Shown here: one piece after another, positions 43,573 to 55,069 of the stretch | Numbering within the stretch: position 1 is the stretch's first letter | Layout of the letters: each line of letters begins with the position of its first letter | Assembly (NCBI GenBank): GCA_030706735.1 | Contig: JAUZNZ010000021.1 | Location: forward strand, 28,038-92,037 | Reading direction: 5' to 3' | Length of the DNA: 64,000 nucleotides | From: Bacteroidota bacterium | GTDB taxonomy: Bacteria; Bacteroidota; Bacteroidia; Chitinophagales; Chitinophagaceae | The notes under the pieces: generated by a model | What the model saw: only the letters and a program-made list of their open reading frames with translations | What the model was told of the DNA's origin: nothing | Database searches by the model: none | Made by a program: the position numbers and the translations under genes

Positions 43573-44922
43573 ATGCGTTCCATGCGCCTCATGCTTCGCA
43601 AACTCCGTTCTCTGCAAACCTGGCATGAAGGCATTTTCCCGGTCCTTTGCCTGCTCCTGTCCACCTCCCTCAGGGCACAGCGGATCGCCACGTTTCGGGT
43701 ACAGCTGCCGGCCGCGACCAGCGGCCTGGACCTGCCCGTGAGTGCGCACGTGGCATTGGACTCCGCCGGCAACGGCAAGGACAGGACCTACTATCTTCTT
43801 GAACTCTGGCACGGCGCCCGCATACCTGTTCCATTCCAGGTTGACAGTTCCGACAACCATACCCTGCATTGGATGGTGAAGTACCGCGCCGGATCGGAGA
43901 ACAGGCGGGTCTACGATCTCATGAGACGGGAAGGCAAATGGATCAGCATCGCCAAACCCGCTAGCTTTCCGATGATCATCGCCCATGTGGACGATAGTGC
44001 GCTCACCTTCCGCGACGGGCATAGGAATTTGCTTCGTTATTGGCATGCAACGGTCGATCCTCCTCCCGGCGTGGACAGTGCTTTCAGACGCAGCGGGTTC
44101 ATCCATCCGCTATGGACGCCCCACGGCCAGCCCCTGACGCGCATCCAGCCTCCCGATCACCGCCATCATTACGGGCTCTGGAACCCCTGGACCCATGTCT
44201 TGTTTGAAAAGGATACCGTGGACTTCTGGAACCTGGGCGACAAAAAGGGTACCGTTCGCTTTGCCAAATTCATCTCCGTGACCAGCGGCCCGGTGTACGC
44301 CGAATTTCAGGCGGCCCACGAGCACGTCGTTCTCAAAAAGGATGGCAGCCGGAAGGTCGCCATGGACGAAGTGCAGACCGTTCGCGTGTACAAGTCCTCG
44401 GACAGCGCGGATTATTATATGATGGATATCACCTCCCAACTCCGTTGCGCGACCCAAAGTCCGGTACTGCTGCTGACTTACCGCTACGGCGGTCTGGGTT
44501 GGCGCGCGACCGGGGTTTGGAATAAGAACAACAGCGAGGTACTGACGTCTGAAGGCAAGGACCGCAAAACGGCCGACGGCTCCAAAGCAAGATGGTGCAT
44601 CGTCGAAGGATCACTCGATAGCCTGGCCCCGGACAAATATGGAGACTACGGCGGAGCCGTCATGTTGTCCTCTCCGGCTAACTACAATCACCCGGAACCC
44701 TTGCGCATCTGGCCTGAGAACTCGAACGGCCGCGGCGACCTCTTCGTCAATTTCGATCCGACAAAAGACAAGGATTGGCTCCTCGAGCCAGGCAAAACCT
44801 ACACCCTGAAGTATCGCCTGGTCGTATTCAATGGAAGATTCGGCAAGGACAAGGCGGAGAGTGCCTGGCAATATTTCGCCGATCCCCCCGCCGTTTCTCT
44901 TGACCTGATAAATCATAGGTGA
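43573..44922 (+). CDS. PmoA-like protein (DUF6807 family)
   Basis: A 449-residue secreted protein. A signal-like hydrophobic run lies at residues 20-37 (FPVLCLLLSTSLRAQ). The family signature is the His-rich PDHRHHYGLWNPWTHV (about residue 192), followed by VDFWNLGDKKGTVRF, and DLFVNFDPTKDKDW near the end. The domain was named for methane oxygenase PmoA, but the proteins in Bacteroidota are not methane oxidisers; they sit in carbohydrate loci beside Gfo/Idh proteins and probably bind or modify a sugar or aromatic glycoside. It starts 6 bp after the GH3 stop, and its TGA overlaps the ATG of the next gene, showing a tight operon. Function is not established. Confidence 0.85.
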   Translation: MRSMRLMLRKLRSLQTWHEGIFPVLCLLLSTSLRAQRIATFRVQLPAATSGLDLPVSAHVALDSAGNGKDRTYYLLELWHGARIPVPFQVDSSDNHTLHWMVKYRAGSENRRVYDLMRREGKWISIAKPASFPMIIAHVDDSALTFRDGHRNLLRYWHATVDPPPGVDSAFRRSGFIHPLWTPHGQPLTRIQPPDHRHHYGLWNPWTHVLFEKDTVDFWNLGDKKGTVRFAKFISVTSGPVYAEFQAAHEHVVLKKDGSRKVAMDEVQTVRVYKSSDSADYYMMDITSQLRCATQSPVLLLTYRYGGLGWRATGVWNKNNSEVLTSEGKDRKTADGSKARWCIVEGSLDSLAPDKYGDYGGAVMLSSPANYNHPEPLRIWPENSNGRGDLFVNFDPTKDKDWLLEPGKTYTLKYRLVVFNGRFGKDKAESAWQYFADPPAVSLDLINHR

Positions 44923-46334
44923 TGAAAAAGAAAAAAAAGGGATCCCTCTCCCGCAACATCTCCCGGAAAGACTTCATCTCCCGCTCCATCAAGGCGACGC
45001 TCGGTACCTCCCTGGCCTGGAGTTCCTTTCCCGCCATTGTACCCGCCAGCGTGTTCGGCCCGCACGCACCAAGCAACCGCATTAATATTGGAGCGATCGG
45101 TACGGGACGCATTTCCCGCGGCCACGATATGCCGGGCGTCCTGAAATATGATACCGCACGGATCATGGCGGTATGCGACCTGGACGCAGATCGGGCAGAG
45201 GATGCAAAAAAATGGGTCAACGATTTTTATGCCAGCCGGAGTGGCAAGCCGTATGACGGCGTCTCCGTGTACCACGATCACCGGGAACTCCTGGAAAATA
45301 AGGATATCGACGCCGTCCTGATCTCCACGCCGGATCATTGGCACGCGCTGGCCGCCATACACGCAGTGAATGCGGGCAAGGATGTCTATCTCCAGAAGCC
45401 GGCCTCACTCACCATCGCCGAGGGTCGCACGCTTAGTGATGTCGTTACACGCTCCGGCCGCATTTTCCAGATCGGCAGCCAACAGCGCTCCTCGACGCAA
45501 TTCCGCTACGCGGCTGAACTCGTGCGCAACGGCCGCATCGGCCGGCTGAAGACGGTCTATGTCGGCCTACCCGGGGATCCATCCGGTGGCGATCCCAAAG
45601 AAATGCCCGCTCCGCCCCGGTTCAATTACGATGCCTGGCTGGGTTCCACGCCTGAAGTGTATTATACCGTCGACCGCGTTCATCCGCAACATGGATATGA
45701 CCGGCCGGGATGGCTTCGTTGCGAACAGTTCGGGGCCGGCATGATCACAGGCTGGGGTGCGCATCACGTGGACAGCGCGCACTGGGGTATGAATACCGAG
45801 TATACCGGGCCCATCGAAGTTTGGGGTGAGGCCGAATTTCCCACGACCGGGCTTTGGAATGTGCACGGCACATTCAAGACGCAGGCACTCTACGCAAATG
45901 GCGTAACCATGATGATCAGCGATACCTACCCCAACGGAGTCAAATTCGAAGGCACGGAAGGTTGGATCTTCGTCACCCGTGGCGATTACCGAGCTACGGC
46001 AAGCGACCCCGTGCCGGATGCAAAAGGCGTCAAACCGCTCGAAGCAAGCGACCCGAAAATTATCCGTTCCGTGATCGGGCCCAATGAGATACATTTGTAT
46101 GAGAGCGACGACCATCACGGAAACTGGCTGGAATGCATCCGCACCCGCAAGACGCCGGCAACCACGGTGGAAATGGCCCACCGCGCCTGCTCCGCCTGTC
46201 TGCTGCATCATATGGTTATGCGGTTAAAACGAAAACTGTACTGGGATCCATCAAAGGAGCTCTTTAAGAACGATCCCGAGGCGAATGGACGCCTCTCCCG
46301 CCCGCAACGGTCGCCCTATATCGTTAAAGCGTAA
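44922..46334 (+). CDS. Gfo/Idh/MocA-family oxidoreductase, exported
   Basis: A 470-residue protein. The ATG at 44922 overlaps the previous stop (TGATG); a GTG at 44919 is in frame but less likely. The leader, SRKDFISRSIKATLGTSLAW, resembles a TAT-like signal with R-K in place of the twin arginine. The nucleotide fold is clear: INIGAIGTGRISRGHDM, IMAVCDLDADR, and the QKP motif DVYLQKPASLTIAEG (about residue 160). The C-terminal domain includes GWGAHHVDSAHWGM, with conserved His. The substrate is presumably a sugar released by the GH3 or modified by the PmoA-like protein. This is the third member of a five-gene run that shares overlaps or very short gaps. Confidence 0.9.
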   Translation: MKKKKKGSLSRNISRKDFISRSIKATLGTSLAWSSFPAIVPASVFGPHAPSNRINIGAIGTGRISRGHDMPGVLKYDTARIMAVCDLDADRAEDAKKWVNDFYASRSGKPYDGVSVYHDHRELLENKDIDAVLISTPDHWHALAAIHAVNAGKDVYLQKPASLTIAEGRTLSDVVTRSGRIFQIGSQQRSSTQFRYAAELVRNGRIGRLKTVYVGLPGDPSGGDPKEMPAPPRFNYDAWLGSTPEVYYTVDRVHPQHGYDRPGWLRCEQFGAGMITGWGAHHVDSAHWGMNTEYTGPIEVWGEAEFPTTGLWNVHGTFKTQALYANGVTMMISDTYPNGVKFEGTEGWIFVTRGDYRATASDPVPDAKGVKPLEASDPKIIRSVIGPNEIHLYESDDHHGNWLECIRTRKTPATTVEMAHRACSACLLHHMVMRLKRKLYWDPSKELFKNDPEANGRLSRPQRSPYIVKA

Positions 46335-46336
46335 TT

Positions 46337-47767
46337 ATGCAAACCCGTTTTCAACCGGCTGCGGCCCTGCTGCTCTTATTCTCGTTATCGATGTCCTGCC
46401 ATACCCGCGAGACGACTCCTGCCGGCCACGGCAATCCATCCGACACGGCCAGGGCAGTTCGCCTCATCACCCTCGATCCCGGTCACTTCCACGCGGCGCT
46501 GGTACAGAAATCCATGTACCCTGACGTGGATTCCGTCGTGCATGTATATGCTCCCCCCGGCCCGGACCTGGATCTTCACCTCGATCGCATCAAGGCATAC
46601 AATAACAGGGAAAAAGATCCTACGCATTGGTCCGAACAGGTCTATTCGGGAACGGATTTCTTTGAAAAGATGCTCGCCGGTCACGCCGGAAACACAGTCG
46701 TGCTGTCGGGCAACAATCGGGAAAAGGCAGACTATATCTTTCGCTCCCTCCAATCCGGTTACCACGTCCTCGCCGACAAACCGATGGTGATCGATCCCGA
46801 AGGGTTTGCCAGGCTGGAACAAGCCTTTGCCATCGCCTCCAGGAACGACCTCCTGCTTTATGATATCATGACCGAACGCTTCGAGATCACGTCCGTCATT
46901 CAACGCGAACTTTGCAAACGCCCCGATGTCTTCGGAACTTTTCAAAAGAGCAACGCCCGGCATCCCGCCGTCATCAAGGAAAGCGTCCATCATTTTTTCA
47001 AACAGGTCTCCGGCGCCACGCTGACACGTCCTCCGTGGTTCTTCGATATCCGTCAACAAGGGGAGGGCATGGTCGATGTCATGACCCACCTCGTGGACCT
47101 GGCACAGTGGGAATGCTTTCCGGACCAGGCGCTGGATTACAAGAAGGACGTATTGGTCGAATCTGCCAGACATTGGCCCACCAACCTTTCCCCTGTCCAG
47201 TTCAGGGAACTGACCCGCCTGGACAGCTTCCCGGATTACCTGAAGGGCAACGTCACCAGCGACGGCAGCTTACAGGTTTATTGCAACGGGGAGATCAGGT
47301 ATGCGCTCCGCGGCGTCGGCATCCGTACGACTGCCACCTGGACCTACAAGGATTCCGGCACTATGGACGATACGTATTATTCGATGCTTCACGGCACAAA
47401 GGCTGACCTCGTCATACGTCAGGGTGCCGCCGAGGGCTTCAAGCCCACTTTATATATCGAACCCTTGGACCGTCGGGGAGCCCCCGAACGCAACCCCCAA
47501 ACCGCCTATGAGCAAGGGCTCTATGCGGCTATCGCCAGCCTTCAAAAAGAGTTCCCGGGCCTTGGCCTCGAAAGGACCCGCTCCGGTTGGCGGCTGGTTG
47601 TCCCCGACAAGTACAAGGAGGGCCATGAGGCGCATTTCGCGCGGGTCATGAGGCATTTCCTCGGTTACCTCCGGGAGCGCAACATGCCCGCATGGGAGGT
47701 GCCCGACATGCTCGCGAAATATTACACCACGACCAGGGCGCTCGAATTGGCCCGTCGAAATAAATGA
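46337..47767 (+). CDS. Gfo/Idh/MocA-related oxidoreductase, lipoprotein
   Basis: A 476-residue protein starting 2 bp after the preceding stop. Residues 1-19 are a lipoprotein signal (ALLLLFSLSMSC). The Rossmann region is variant: VRLITLDPGHFHAALVQKSMY replaces the usual glycine-rich loop, followed by GNTVVLSGNNREKADYIFRSL (in part) and HVLADKPMVIDPEG, which contains the DKP version of the EKP motif (about residue 155). The C-terminal part has MVDVMTHLVDLAQW. This subfamily (putative oxidoreductase with C-terminal domain) is common in Bacteroidota sugar loci. The altered nucleotide loop means that cofactor binding may be weak or different. Confidence 0.85.
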   Translation: MQTRFQPAAALLLLFSLSMSCHTRETTPAGHGNPSDTARAVRLITLDPGHFHAALVQKSMYPDVDSVVHVYAPPGPDLDLHLDRIKAYNNREKDPTHWSEQVYSGTDFFEKMLAGHAGNTVVLSGNNREKADYIFRSLQSGYHVLADKPMVIDPEGFARLEQAFAIASRNDLLLYDIMTERFEITSVIQRELCKRPDVFGTFQKSNARHPAVIKESVHHFFKQVSGATLTRPPWFFDIRQQGEGMVDVMTHLVDLAQWECFPDQALDYKKDVLVESARHWPTNLSPVQFRELTRLDSFPDYLKGNVTSDGSLQVYCNGEIRYALRGVGIRTTATWTYKDSGTMDDTYYSMLHGTKADLVIRQGAAEGFKPTLYIEPLDRRGAPERNPQTAYEQGLYAAIASLQKEFPGLGLERTRSGWRLVVPDKYKEGHEAHFARVMRHFLGYLRERNMPAWEVPDMLAKYYTTTRALELARRNK

Positions 47768-47786
47768 ACGACAAAACGGACCGCCT

Positions 47787-49733
47787 ATGACCCGCTTTCG
47801 ATGCCTGCCATCCCTGATGTTCCTGCTGGTGCTGTTGCTCCCCGGAACGGCCCGCTCCCAATCCATGCCCGCCACGGCGCAGCCAAATGCCATGGCGCCG
47901 CATCCGGTAGAGATCCCCAATACGGAGGCGCTGGAGCTGCACTCCGTACTGGCGGACCGGGACTACGTCTTGCACGTGAACCTGCCGGCAAACTATTCCG
48001 GGGGCGATAAGCGATACCCGGTAGTCTATCTGCTCGACGGACAATGGGATTTTCCGCTCCTCTCGGCCATATACGGAGAACAGTATTTCGACGGCTTTAT
48101 CCCCGCCTTCATCACGGTGGGGATTACCTGGGGAGGCGCCAATCCGGATTACGACAGGCTTCGCGCAAGGGATTTTACGCCCTCGAGCCCCGACGGATCC
48201 GCCAATTGGGGCAACGCGCCCAGGTTCCTCTCCTTCATCCGGCGCGAGCTGGTGCCCTTTATTGACGCGAAATATCGCACGGTGAAGGACGAGCGGACCC
48301 TGATAGGCAGTTCCCTCGGCGGCCTGTTCACTCTCTACGCGCTGTTCACCGGCCCCGATCTTTTTAATCACTACGTATTGACAAGTCCGGCCCTTCAATG
48401 GGATAACAGTGTCCTGGATAGTTTCGAAAAGGAATTCGCAGTGCACGGATCGGAGAGGCCGGTGCGCGTATTCATGGCCGTTGGTGCGCTGGAACCCAAT
48501 GCCCAGGCATTCCTGCAATATGTCGAACGCCTGGCAACGGCGCAATACCATGGGCTGCAGGTCGAGTCCAGGGTGCTTGACAACATCGGCCATTCCGGCA
48601 CGAAGGCGGAAGGGTATAGCCGCGGCCTCCAATCCGTGTTCGCACGTCCTGCCATCAGACTCTCCTCCTCGGCGCTGACTCCTTTGGCCGGCTCCTATGG
48701 GGCAGGCAATGAAACCCTGGTCATCAAACGGGATAAGGATCATCTCGACCTCATCAGGAATGGCGGCCCTTCCCTCCCGCTGACCGCGGAAACGGATAAT
48801 GACTTCTATGTCAGGGGTGCATTCATTAATTTGCATTTTAAGAAGGACGATAAGGGCCACGTCGAAGGCGTGCAGGTCACGGGATATAACAGCCAGCGAT
48901 ATATGCAACGGCAGCAGCCCCTTTCATCACCGGCTCCTTCACATGGCGGCACTTCGTCGTCCGTTCTTAGACACCGGCTCATCCTCCCCCTCTCTTTATC
49001 CTTCCCCGCGGATACGCTTTCCGATACGCTGACCGGTCGCGTGGTTCATTGGGCTGATCTCAGGGCAAAGCAAGATTCCAGCCGCGATCGAAGGGAGATC
49101 CTCGACGGCCGTACACACGATCTGGCTTCTCTCGAAATACACGCCTCCACGCTCGACCCGGGTAAAGCGCCACACCCTCCGCATGAGCACGCCGACATCG
49201 AAGAACTCGTCATCGTAAAGGAAGGCCGGCTGCGCAGCGCCATCGGCGGCAAAAGGAAGATTCTCGGGCCAGGCAGCATCGCAATGGCCCTGCCGGGGGA
49301 TATGCACGGCTTCGAAAACGCCGCTGCGTCCAGGACAACGTACTATGTATTGAAGTTCCGCACCGCCGCACCGATCGATAGGGCCCGCGGCCGGTCCGCC
49401 GGCGGATCATTCACGGTGAACTGGGATACGCTCACGGTACAGCCGACCGGGAAAGGAGAAAAACGCCAGCTCTTCGACCGGCAAACCGCCCTGTTCGGAA
49501 AATTTGAAATGCACGCGACGACGCTTAATGCCGGCGAGGTCAGCCACGCCCCGCACGTTCATCGCCAGGAAGAGATCATTCTGCTCCGCAAGGGTAATGT
49601 CACGATGCAGATCGGCGACAAATTCTATCCCGCCGCGGCAGGCGATCTGGTTTTTCTTCCGTCCGGAGTACCGCACGCCCTGAAAAATACCGGGGTAGGC
49701 CCCTGCCAGTATTTTGCACTGCAATGGCAGTAA
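47787..49733 (+). CDS. Secreted esterase (YbbA/Fes-like alpha/beta hydrolase) fused to a bicupin
   Basis: A 648-residue protein with a signal peptide (residues 8-25, [17 protein letters not shown]). Residues about 45-290 are an esterase-D/enterobactin-esterase-type hydrolase: nucleophile Ser176 in GSSLGG, oxyanion region YLLDGQ, and probable catalytic His269 in NIGHSGTK. A small beta domain follows (about 290-372). After a low-complexity joint (about 373-405) come two cupin domains, the first with metal-ligand motif PHPPHEH (about 463-469) and the second with [11 protein letters not shown] (about 586-596). Stand-alone secreted bicupins of this type exist in the phylum, so this is a gene fusion. 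It may deacylate a sugar and then process or bind it. It lies 19 bp after the oxidoreductase gene in the same operon. Confidence 0.85.
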   Translation: MTRFRCLPSLMFLLVLLLPGTARSQSMPATAQPNAMAPHPVEIPNTEALELHSVLADRDYVLHVNLPANYSGGDKRYPVVYLLDGQWDFPLLSAIYGEQYFDGFIPAFITVGITWGGANPDYDRLRARDFTPSSPDGSANWGNAPRFLSFIRRELVPFIDAKYRTVKDERTLIGSSLGGLFTLYALFTGPDLFNHYVLTSPALQWDNSVLDSFEKEFAVHGSERPVRVFMAVGALEPNAQAFLQYVERLATAQYHGLQVESRVLDNIGHSGTKAEGYSRGLQSVFARPAIRLSSSALTPLAGSYGAGNETLVIKRDKDHLDLIRNGGPSLPLTAETDNDFYVRGAFINLHFKKDDKGHVEGVQVTGYNSQRYMQRQQPLSSPAPSHGGTSSSVLRHRLILPLSLSFPADTLSDTLTGRVVHWADLRAKQDSSRDRREILDGRTHDLASLEIHASTLDPGKAPHPPHEHADIEELVIVKEGRLRSAIGGKRKILGPGSIAMALPGDMHGFENAAASRTTYYVLKFRTAAPIDRARGRSAGGSFTVNWDTLTVQPTGKGEKRQLFDRQTALFGKFEMHATTLNAGEVSHAPHVHRQEEIILLRKGNVTMQIGDKFYPAAAGDLVFLPSGVPHALKNTGVGPCQYFALQWQ

Positions 49734-49779
49734 CCACGGGCCGCCGTCCTCACCCTGCGGTGGCACCTCTATTGCATAC

Positions 49780-51912
<2,133 letters not shown>

Positions 51913-51995
51913 CTCGCTCGCCTTCCTGGCCAATCCCATTTTGCGACTTTTTTTCCCATTCCGCGACGAATAACGCCGCCACAAGCCTCATAACT

Positions 51996-52010
51996 TATTG
52001 ATAATCAATA
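51996..52010. promoter_or_regulatory. 15-bp perfect palindrome upstream of the GH44-like gene
   Basis: TATTGAT-A-ATCAATA is a perfect 7-1-7 palindrome placed directly before a near-consensus -7 box (TATATTTC, 52011-52018). The position suits an activator or repressor site controlling the glucanase gene. Confidence 0.4.
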
Positions 52011-52145
52011 TATATTTCATTGGCATACGGATTGAACCTTCCTATTTGGTTTTTCATAGGATATTGGATTTTAAAACGGGGGTGTATTTCTATACTGCTC
52101 CTTTTTTTTTGCCCATACGCCCCGTGCGTAAGACTATCCTCTTTT

Positions 52146-52161
52146 TGGCACTGTAGTTGTT
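52146..52161 (+). promoter_or_regulatory. Sigma-54-like -24/-12 element
   Basis: TGGCACTGTAGTTGTT matches the consensus TGGCACrNNNNTTGCw at -24 exactly and at the -12 TTG, with correct spacing, but the -12 C is T. Transcription would begin about 22 nt before the ATG at 52194. rpoN is in the same window. Confidence 0.35.
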
Positions 52162-52193
52162 CCATAGTCTTACCCAAACTATCCGGGCATTCT

Positions 52194-54356
52194 ATGAAAA
52201 AGATGCTTTTAAACCTGCTGCTGCTTGGAACCGGGAACGCATTATGGGCTCAGAGCGTCCAGGTACAGATAGATATCACGTCCGCCCGCCGGACCATTTC
52301 CCCTTATATTTATGGAAGGAACAATTCCCTGTCCGACGATCCGGGCAATCCGGTTTCCACGGCCAATTGGCAATTATACAAGGACGCAGGGCTCAATTTC
52401 TTCCGTGAAAATGGCGGTAATGATCTGACCAAGTACAATTGGCGCCTCAAACGCTCAAGCCATCCCGACTGGTATAACAATGTATACGCGCACGATTGGG
52501 ATTTCGCTGCCCAATCTCTCCAACAACACATTCCTTCCGCACAAGGTATGTGGGGATTTCAATTGATCGGCCAGGCGGCGCTGACCAATACACATAATTT
52601 CGACGACTGGGATTATAATGGATCGCAATGGTGGACGGGAACGGCTCAAAATCTCGCGGGCGGAGGCGTCGTTAATCCGGCCGGCGGATCACAGGCGACC
52701 CAGAATGGCAATCCCGCTCTTTATCTGGAATCCTGGCCTGCCGACTCGACGACGGGCATCATCGGCCATTGGTTCGGCTCGGGCGGGATAGGCCTGGACC
52801 AAACGAAGATCAAATACTGGAATATGGACAATGAGGTCGAGATCTGGTCAAGCACCCACGACGATGTCATGCCCACGCAACTCAGCGCGGAATCCTTTAT
52901 GCAATTGTACTTCGCCGTCGCAAAAAAAGCCCGCGCGCTCTTCCCGGATATCAAACTCACCGGTCCCGTCAGCCCGAACGAATGGCAATGGTTCAATTGG
53001 AATAATGCGACGGTCACAGGTTCCGATGGCAAACAGTATCCCTGGTTGCAGTTCTTCATCAAGCGTGTCGCAGAAGAGCAGATACGCACAGGCATTCGGC
53101 TCCTCGACGTGATCGACCTGCATTTTTACCCATCCGGCTCGACCATTTCCGACGTGGTCCAGTATCACCGTGTCTTTTTCGACAGCACCTATAATTTCCC
53201 CGAGGCCAACGGTATTCATGTCCTCAACGGAGGCTGGGATCCCTCTATCCGCATCGAGGATGTTTTCGGAAGAGCGCAGAACTGGCTTAACCAATATATG
53301 GGACCCGGTAACGGCGTCTCCTTCGCCATTTCAGAGACAGCCGTGAACCTGACCGATCCGAATGCTTCGGCAGTATGGTACGCATCCACCCTCGGCGAGT
53401 TCATGGATCATAATGTGGAATATTTCTCTCCGTGGAACTGGAACACGGGTATGTGGGAGACCCTGCATCTTTACAGCCGCTATAACAAGACGATCAGCGT
53501 CTCCGCCACCTCCAGCGACGAACAGAATGTTTCTGCGTACGCATCGGCAAGCGCGAATAACGACTCGCTGACCGTCGTATTGGTGAATCGGTCGCAATCG
53601 CAGACCAAATCCGTAACGGTAAACCTGTCCAATTTTGTCCTGGCTAACCAGGCCATGAACGCATGGACCCTATCGAACCTGCCTTCAGGCGAAACCTTTG
53701 TATCGCATACCAACAATGCCTTGAAATCCTCATCGGTAACCCCCGTAGGCAATACCTTGCAGGTCAGCATGACGCCCATGTCCATTACTTCATTGCAATT
53801 GGTGGGCAACCAATCCGTGCTGCCGCTTACGCTGGTGGCCTTTACCGCCGCCCGCAACGGCGATCAGGTACGCCTCCATTTTGCTATTGCAGATGAACAG
53901 CAGATCGCTTCCTACGAGATCCAACGCAGCCCTGACGGAACGACTTTCACAAAGATCGGCAGCATTCCGGCAGCGGCTGCGACGCTGGCAACGCCCGAAA
54001 ATAACTACGTCTTCGACGACATCCGGCCCCTGCCAGCGCTGAATGAATACCGGCTCAGGCTGATCGACCGCCAGGGTGGATCGTCCTACAGCCGCATCGT
54101 CGCCATCCGCCTGGACCATGCGCCCGCCCTGGCCGTCTATCCCAATCCCGTCAAGGGCATGGTCAACATACAGGTCCAGGCCCGGCCGGGAACAGTACTT
54201 CTGCAGGTTCTCGATGCGGCAGGCCGCATTGTCAGGACCCTGGAGCTGATCTCCCCGGGTAGTGCGGTCTCGACTTCGATCGATGTCAGCGACCTGGCCC
54301 ACGGCATATATTATGTCCATGCCGGATCGGAAATACGCAGCTTTATGAAGCAATAA
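52194..54356 (+). CDS. GH44-like secreted endo-beta-glucanase with T9SS type A sorting domain
   Basis: A 720-residue enzyme; the start at 52194 gives a signal peptide (MKKMLLNLLLLGTGNALWAQ), whereas the longer frame from 52020 does not. The catalytic domain (about 20-530) has the GH44 features ISPYIYGRNNS, FFRENGGNDLTKYNW, acid/base Glu214 in YWNMDNEVEIWSS and nucleophile Glu381 in FAISETA; the 167-residue spacing is near that of C. thermocellum Cel44A. Typical substrates are xyloglucan, glucomannan and carboxymethylcellulose. A C-terminal beta domain (about 550-630) leads to a type A sorting signal (AVYPNPVKGMVNIQV ... HGIYYVHAGSEIRSFMKQ). The product is probably secreted or surface-bound through T9SS. 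Its stop is 8 bp from that of the convergent LytTR gene. Confidence 0.87.
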   Translation: MKKMLLNLLLLGTGNALWAQSVQVQIDITSARRTISPYIYGRNNSLSDDPGNPVSTANWQLYKDAGLNFFRENGGNDLTKYNWRLKRSSHPDWYNNVYAHDWDFAAQSLQQHIPSAQGMWGFQLIGQAALTNTHNFDDWDYNGSQWWTGTAQNLAGGGVVNPAGGSQATQNGNPALYLESWPADSTTGIIGHWFGSGGIGLDQTKIKYWNMDNEVEIWSSTHDDVMPTQLSAESFMQLYFAVAKKARALFPDIKLTGPVSPNEWQWFNWNNATVTGSDGKQYPWLQFFIKRVAEEQIRTGIRLLDVIDLHFYPSGSTISDVVQYHRVFFDSTYNFPEANGIHVLNGGWDPSIRIEDVFGRAQNWLNQYMGPGNGVSFAISETAVNLTDPNASAVWYASTLGEFMDHNVEYFSPWNWNTGMWETLHLYSRYNKTISVSATSSDEQNVSAYASASANNDSLTVVLVNRSQSQTKSVTVNLSNFVLANQAMNAWTLSNLPSGETFVSHTNNALKSSSVTPVGNTLQVSMTPMSITSLQLVGNQSVLPLTLVAFTAARNGDQVRLHFAIADEQQIASYEIQRSPDGTTFTKIGSIPAAAATLATPENNYVFDDIRPLPALNEYRLRLIDRQGGSSYSRIVAIRLDHAPALAVYPNPVKGMVNIQVQARPGTVLLQVLDAAGRIVRTLELISPGSAVSTSIDVSDLAHGIYYVHAGSEIRSFMKQ

Positions 54357-54364
54357 TTAAGGGT

Positions 54365-55069
54365 TCAGGGCCGCCTTTCGATCAACGACATCACTTTCTC
54401 CTTATAGCTGATCCCGATCGGCAGTACGGCCTTTTCCAGCTCGACGGTGTTGCCATAGATCGATCGGATGCGCGCGATGGCGGCAATATAGGATTTATGC
54501 ACCCGGATGAATTGCCTGGCAGGCAGAAGCTTCTCCAGTTCGTTCATGGTCTGGTGCGTGACCAATACGTAGTCCGGAGTATGGATTTTCAGATAATCCT
54601 TCATCCCTTGAACATACATGATCTCGGAAAAGTTCACCCGGAAGAATTTGCTGTTTGAACGAATGAAGATATGGTCCTCCGGCGAACGATCCTTCTCCTT
54701 CCGCGCTGCAGTGAACAGCCGGTCTTCAGTTACTTTGTTCACTGCCCGTACAAAGCGTTCAAAAGAGATCGGCTTCAGCAAATAATCGATCACGCTGAAT
54801 TCATAGCTTTCCAGCGCATATTCCGAATAGGCCGTGGTCAGGATGACCAGCGGAGGTTCACTCAGCGTTCGCAGAAAATGCAGGCCCGTCATCCCCGGAA
54901 GGTGAATATCAAGGAACATCAGGTCGACATCCATCGTCCGCAAGGCATCCATGGCCTCCGGCGCATTCCGATACACACCGACCAGTTCCAGCCGGTCGAT
55001 CTTTTGCAAATGGCTTTTAATGACGTCCTGCGCGAGCACCTCGTCCTCGATGATGATGCATCTGATCAA
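54365..55069 (-). CDS. LytTR-family response regulator
   Basis: A 234-residue regulator starting with TTG inside the TTGA overlap with the kinase stop; no ATG lies before residue 40, so TTG is accepted. Receiver domain at residues 1-120: acidic pocket IIIEDE, phospho-acceptor Asp54 (MFLDIHLPG), Thr/Ser LTTAYSEY, and Lys in YLLKPIS. The LytTR DNA-binding domain is at about 135-232 (HIFIRSNSKFFRVNFSEIMYV in part; YLKIHTPDYVLVTHQTM; FIRVHKSYIAAIARI). It is regulated by phosphorylation from the adjacent LytS-like kinase. Targets are unknown; LytTR regulators bind paired direct repeats upstream of promoters. It converges on the GH44 gene. Confidence 0.95.
   Translation of the reverse strand: MIRCIIIEDEVLAQDVIKSHLQKIDRLELVGVYRNAPEAMDALRTMDVDLMFLDIHLPGMTGLHFLRTLSEPPLVILTTAYSEYALESYEFSVIDYLLKPISFERFVRAVNKVTEDRLFTAARKEKDRSPEDHIFIRSNSKFFRVNFSEIMYVQGMKDYLKIHTPDYVLVTHQTMNELEKLLPARQFIRVHKSYIAAIARIRSIYGNTVELEKAVLPIGISYKEKVMSLIERRP

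Noticed and set aside
47646..48908. 420-codon open frame on the minus strand
   Set aside because: Antisense to the esterase-bicupin and the end of the oxidoreductase gene; composition typical of a shadow frame.
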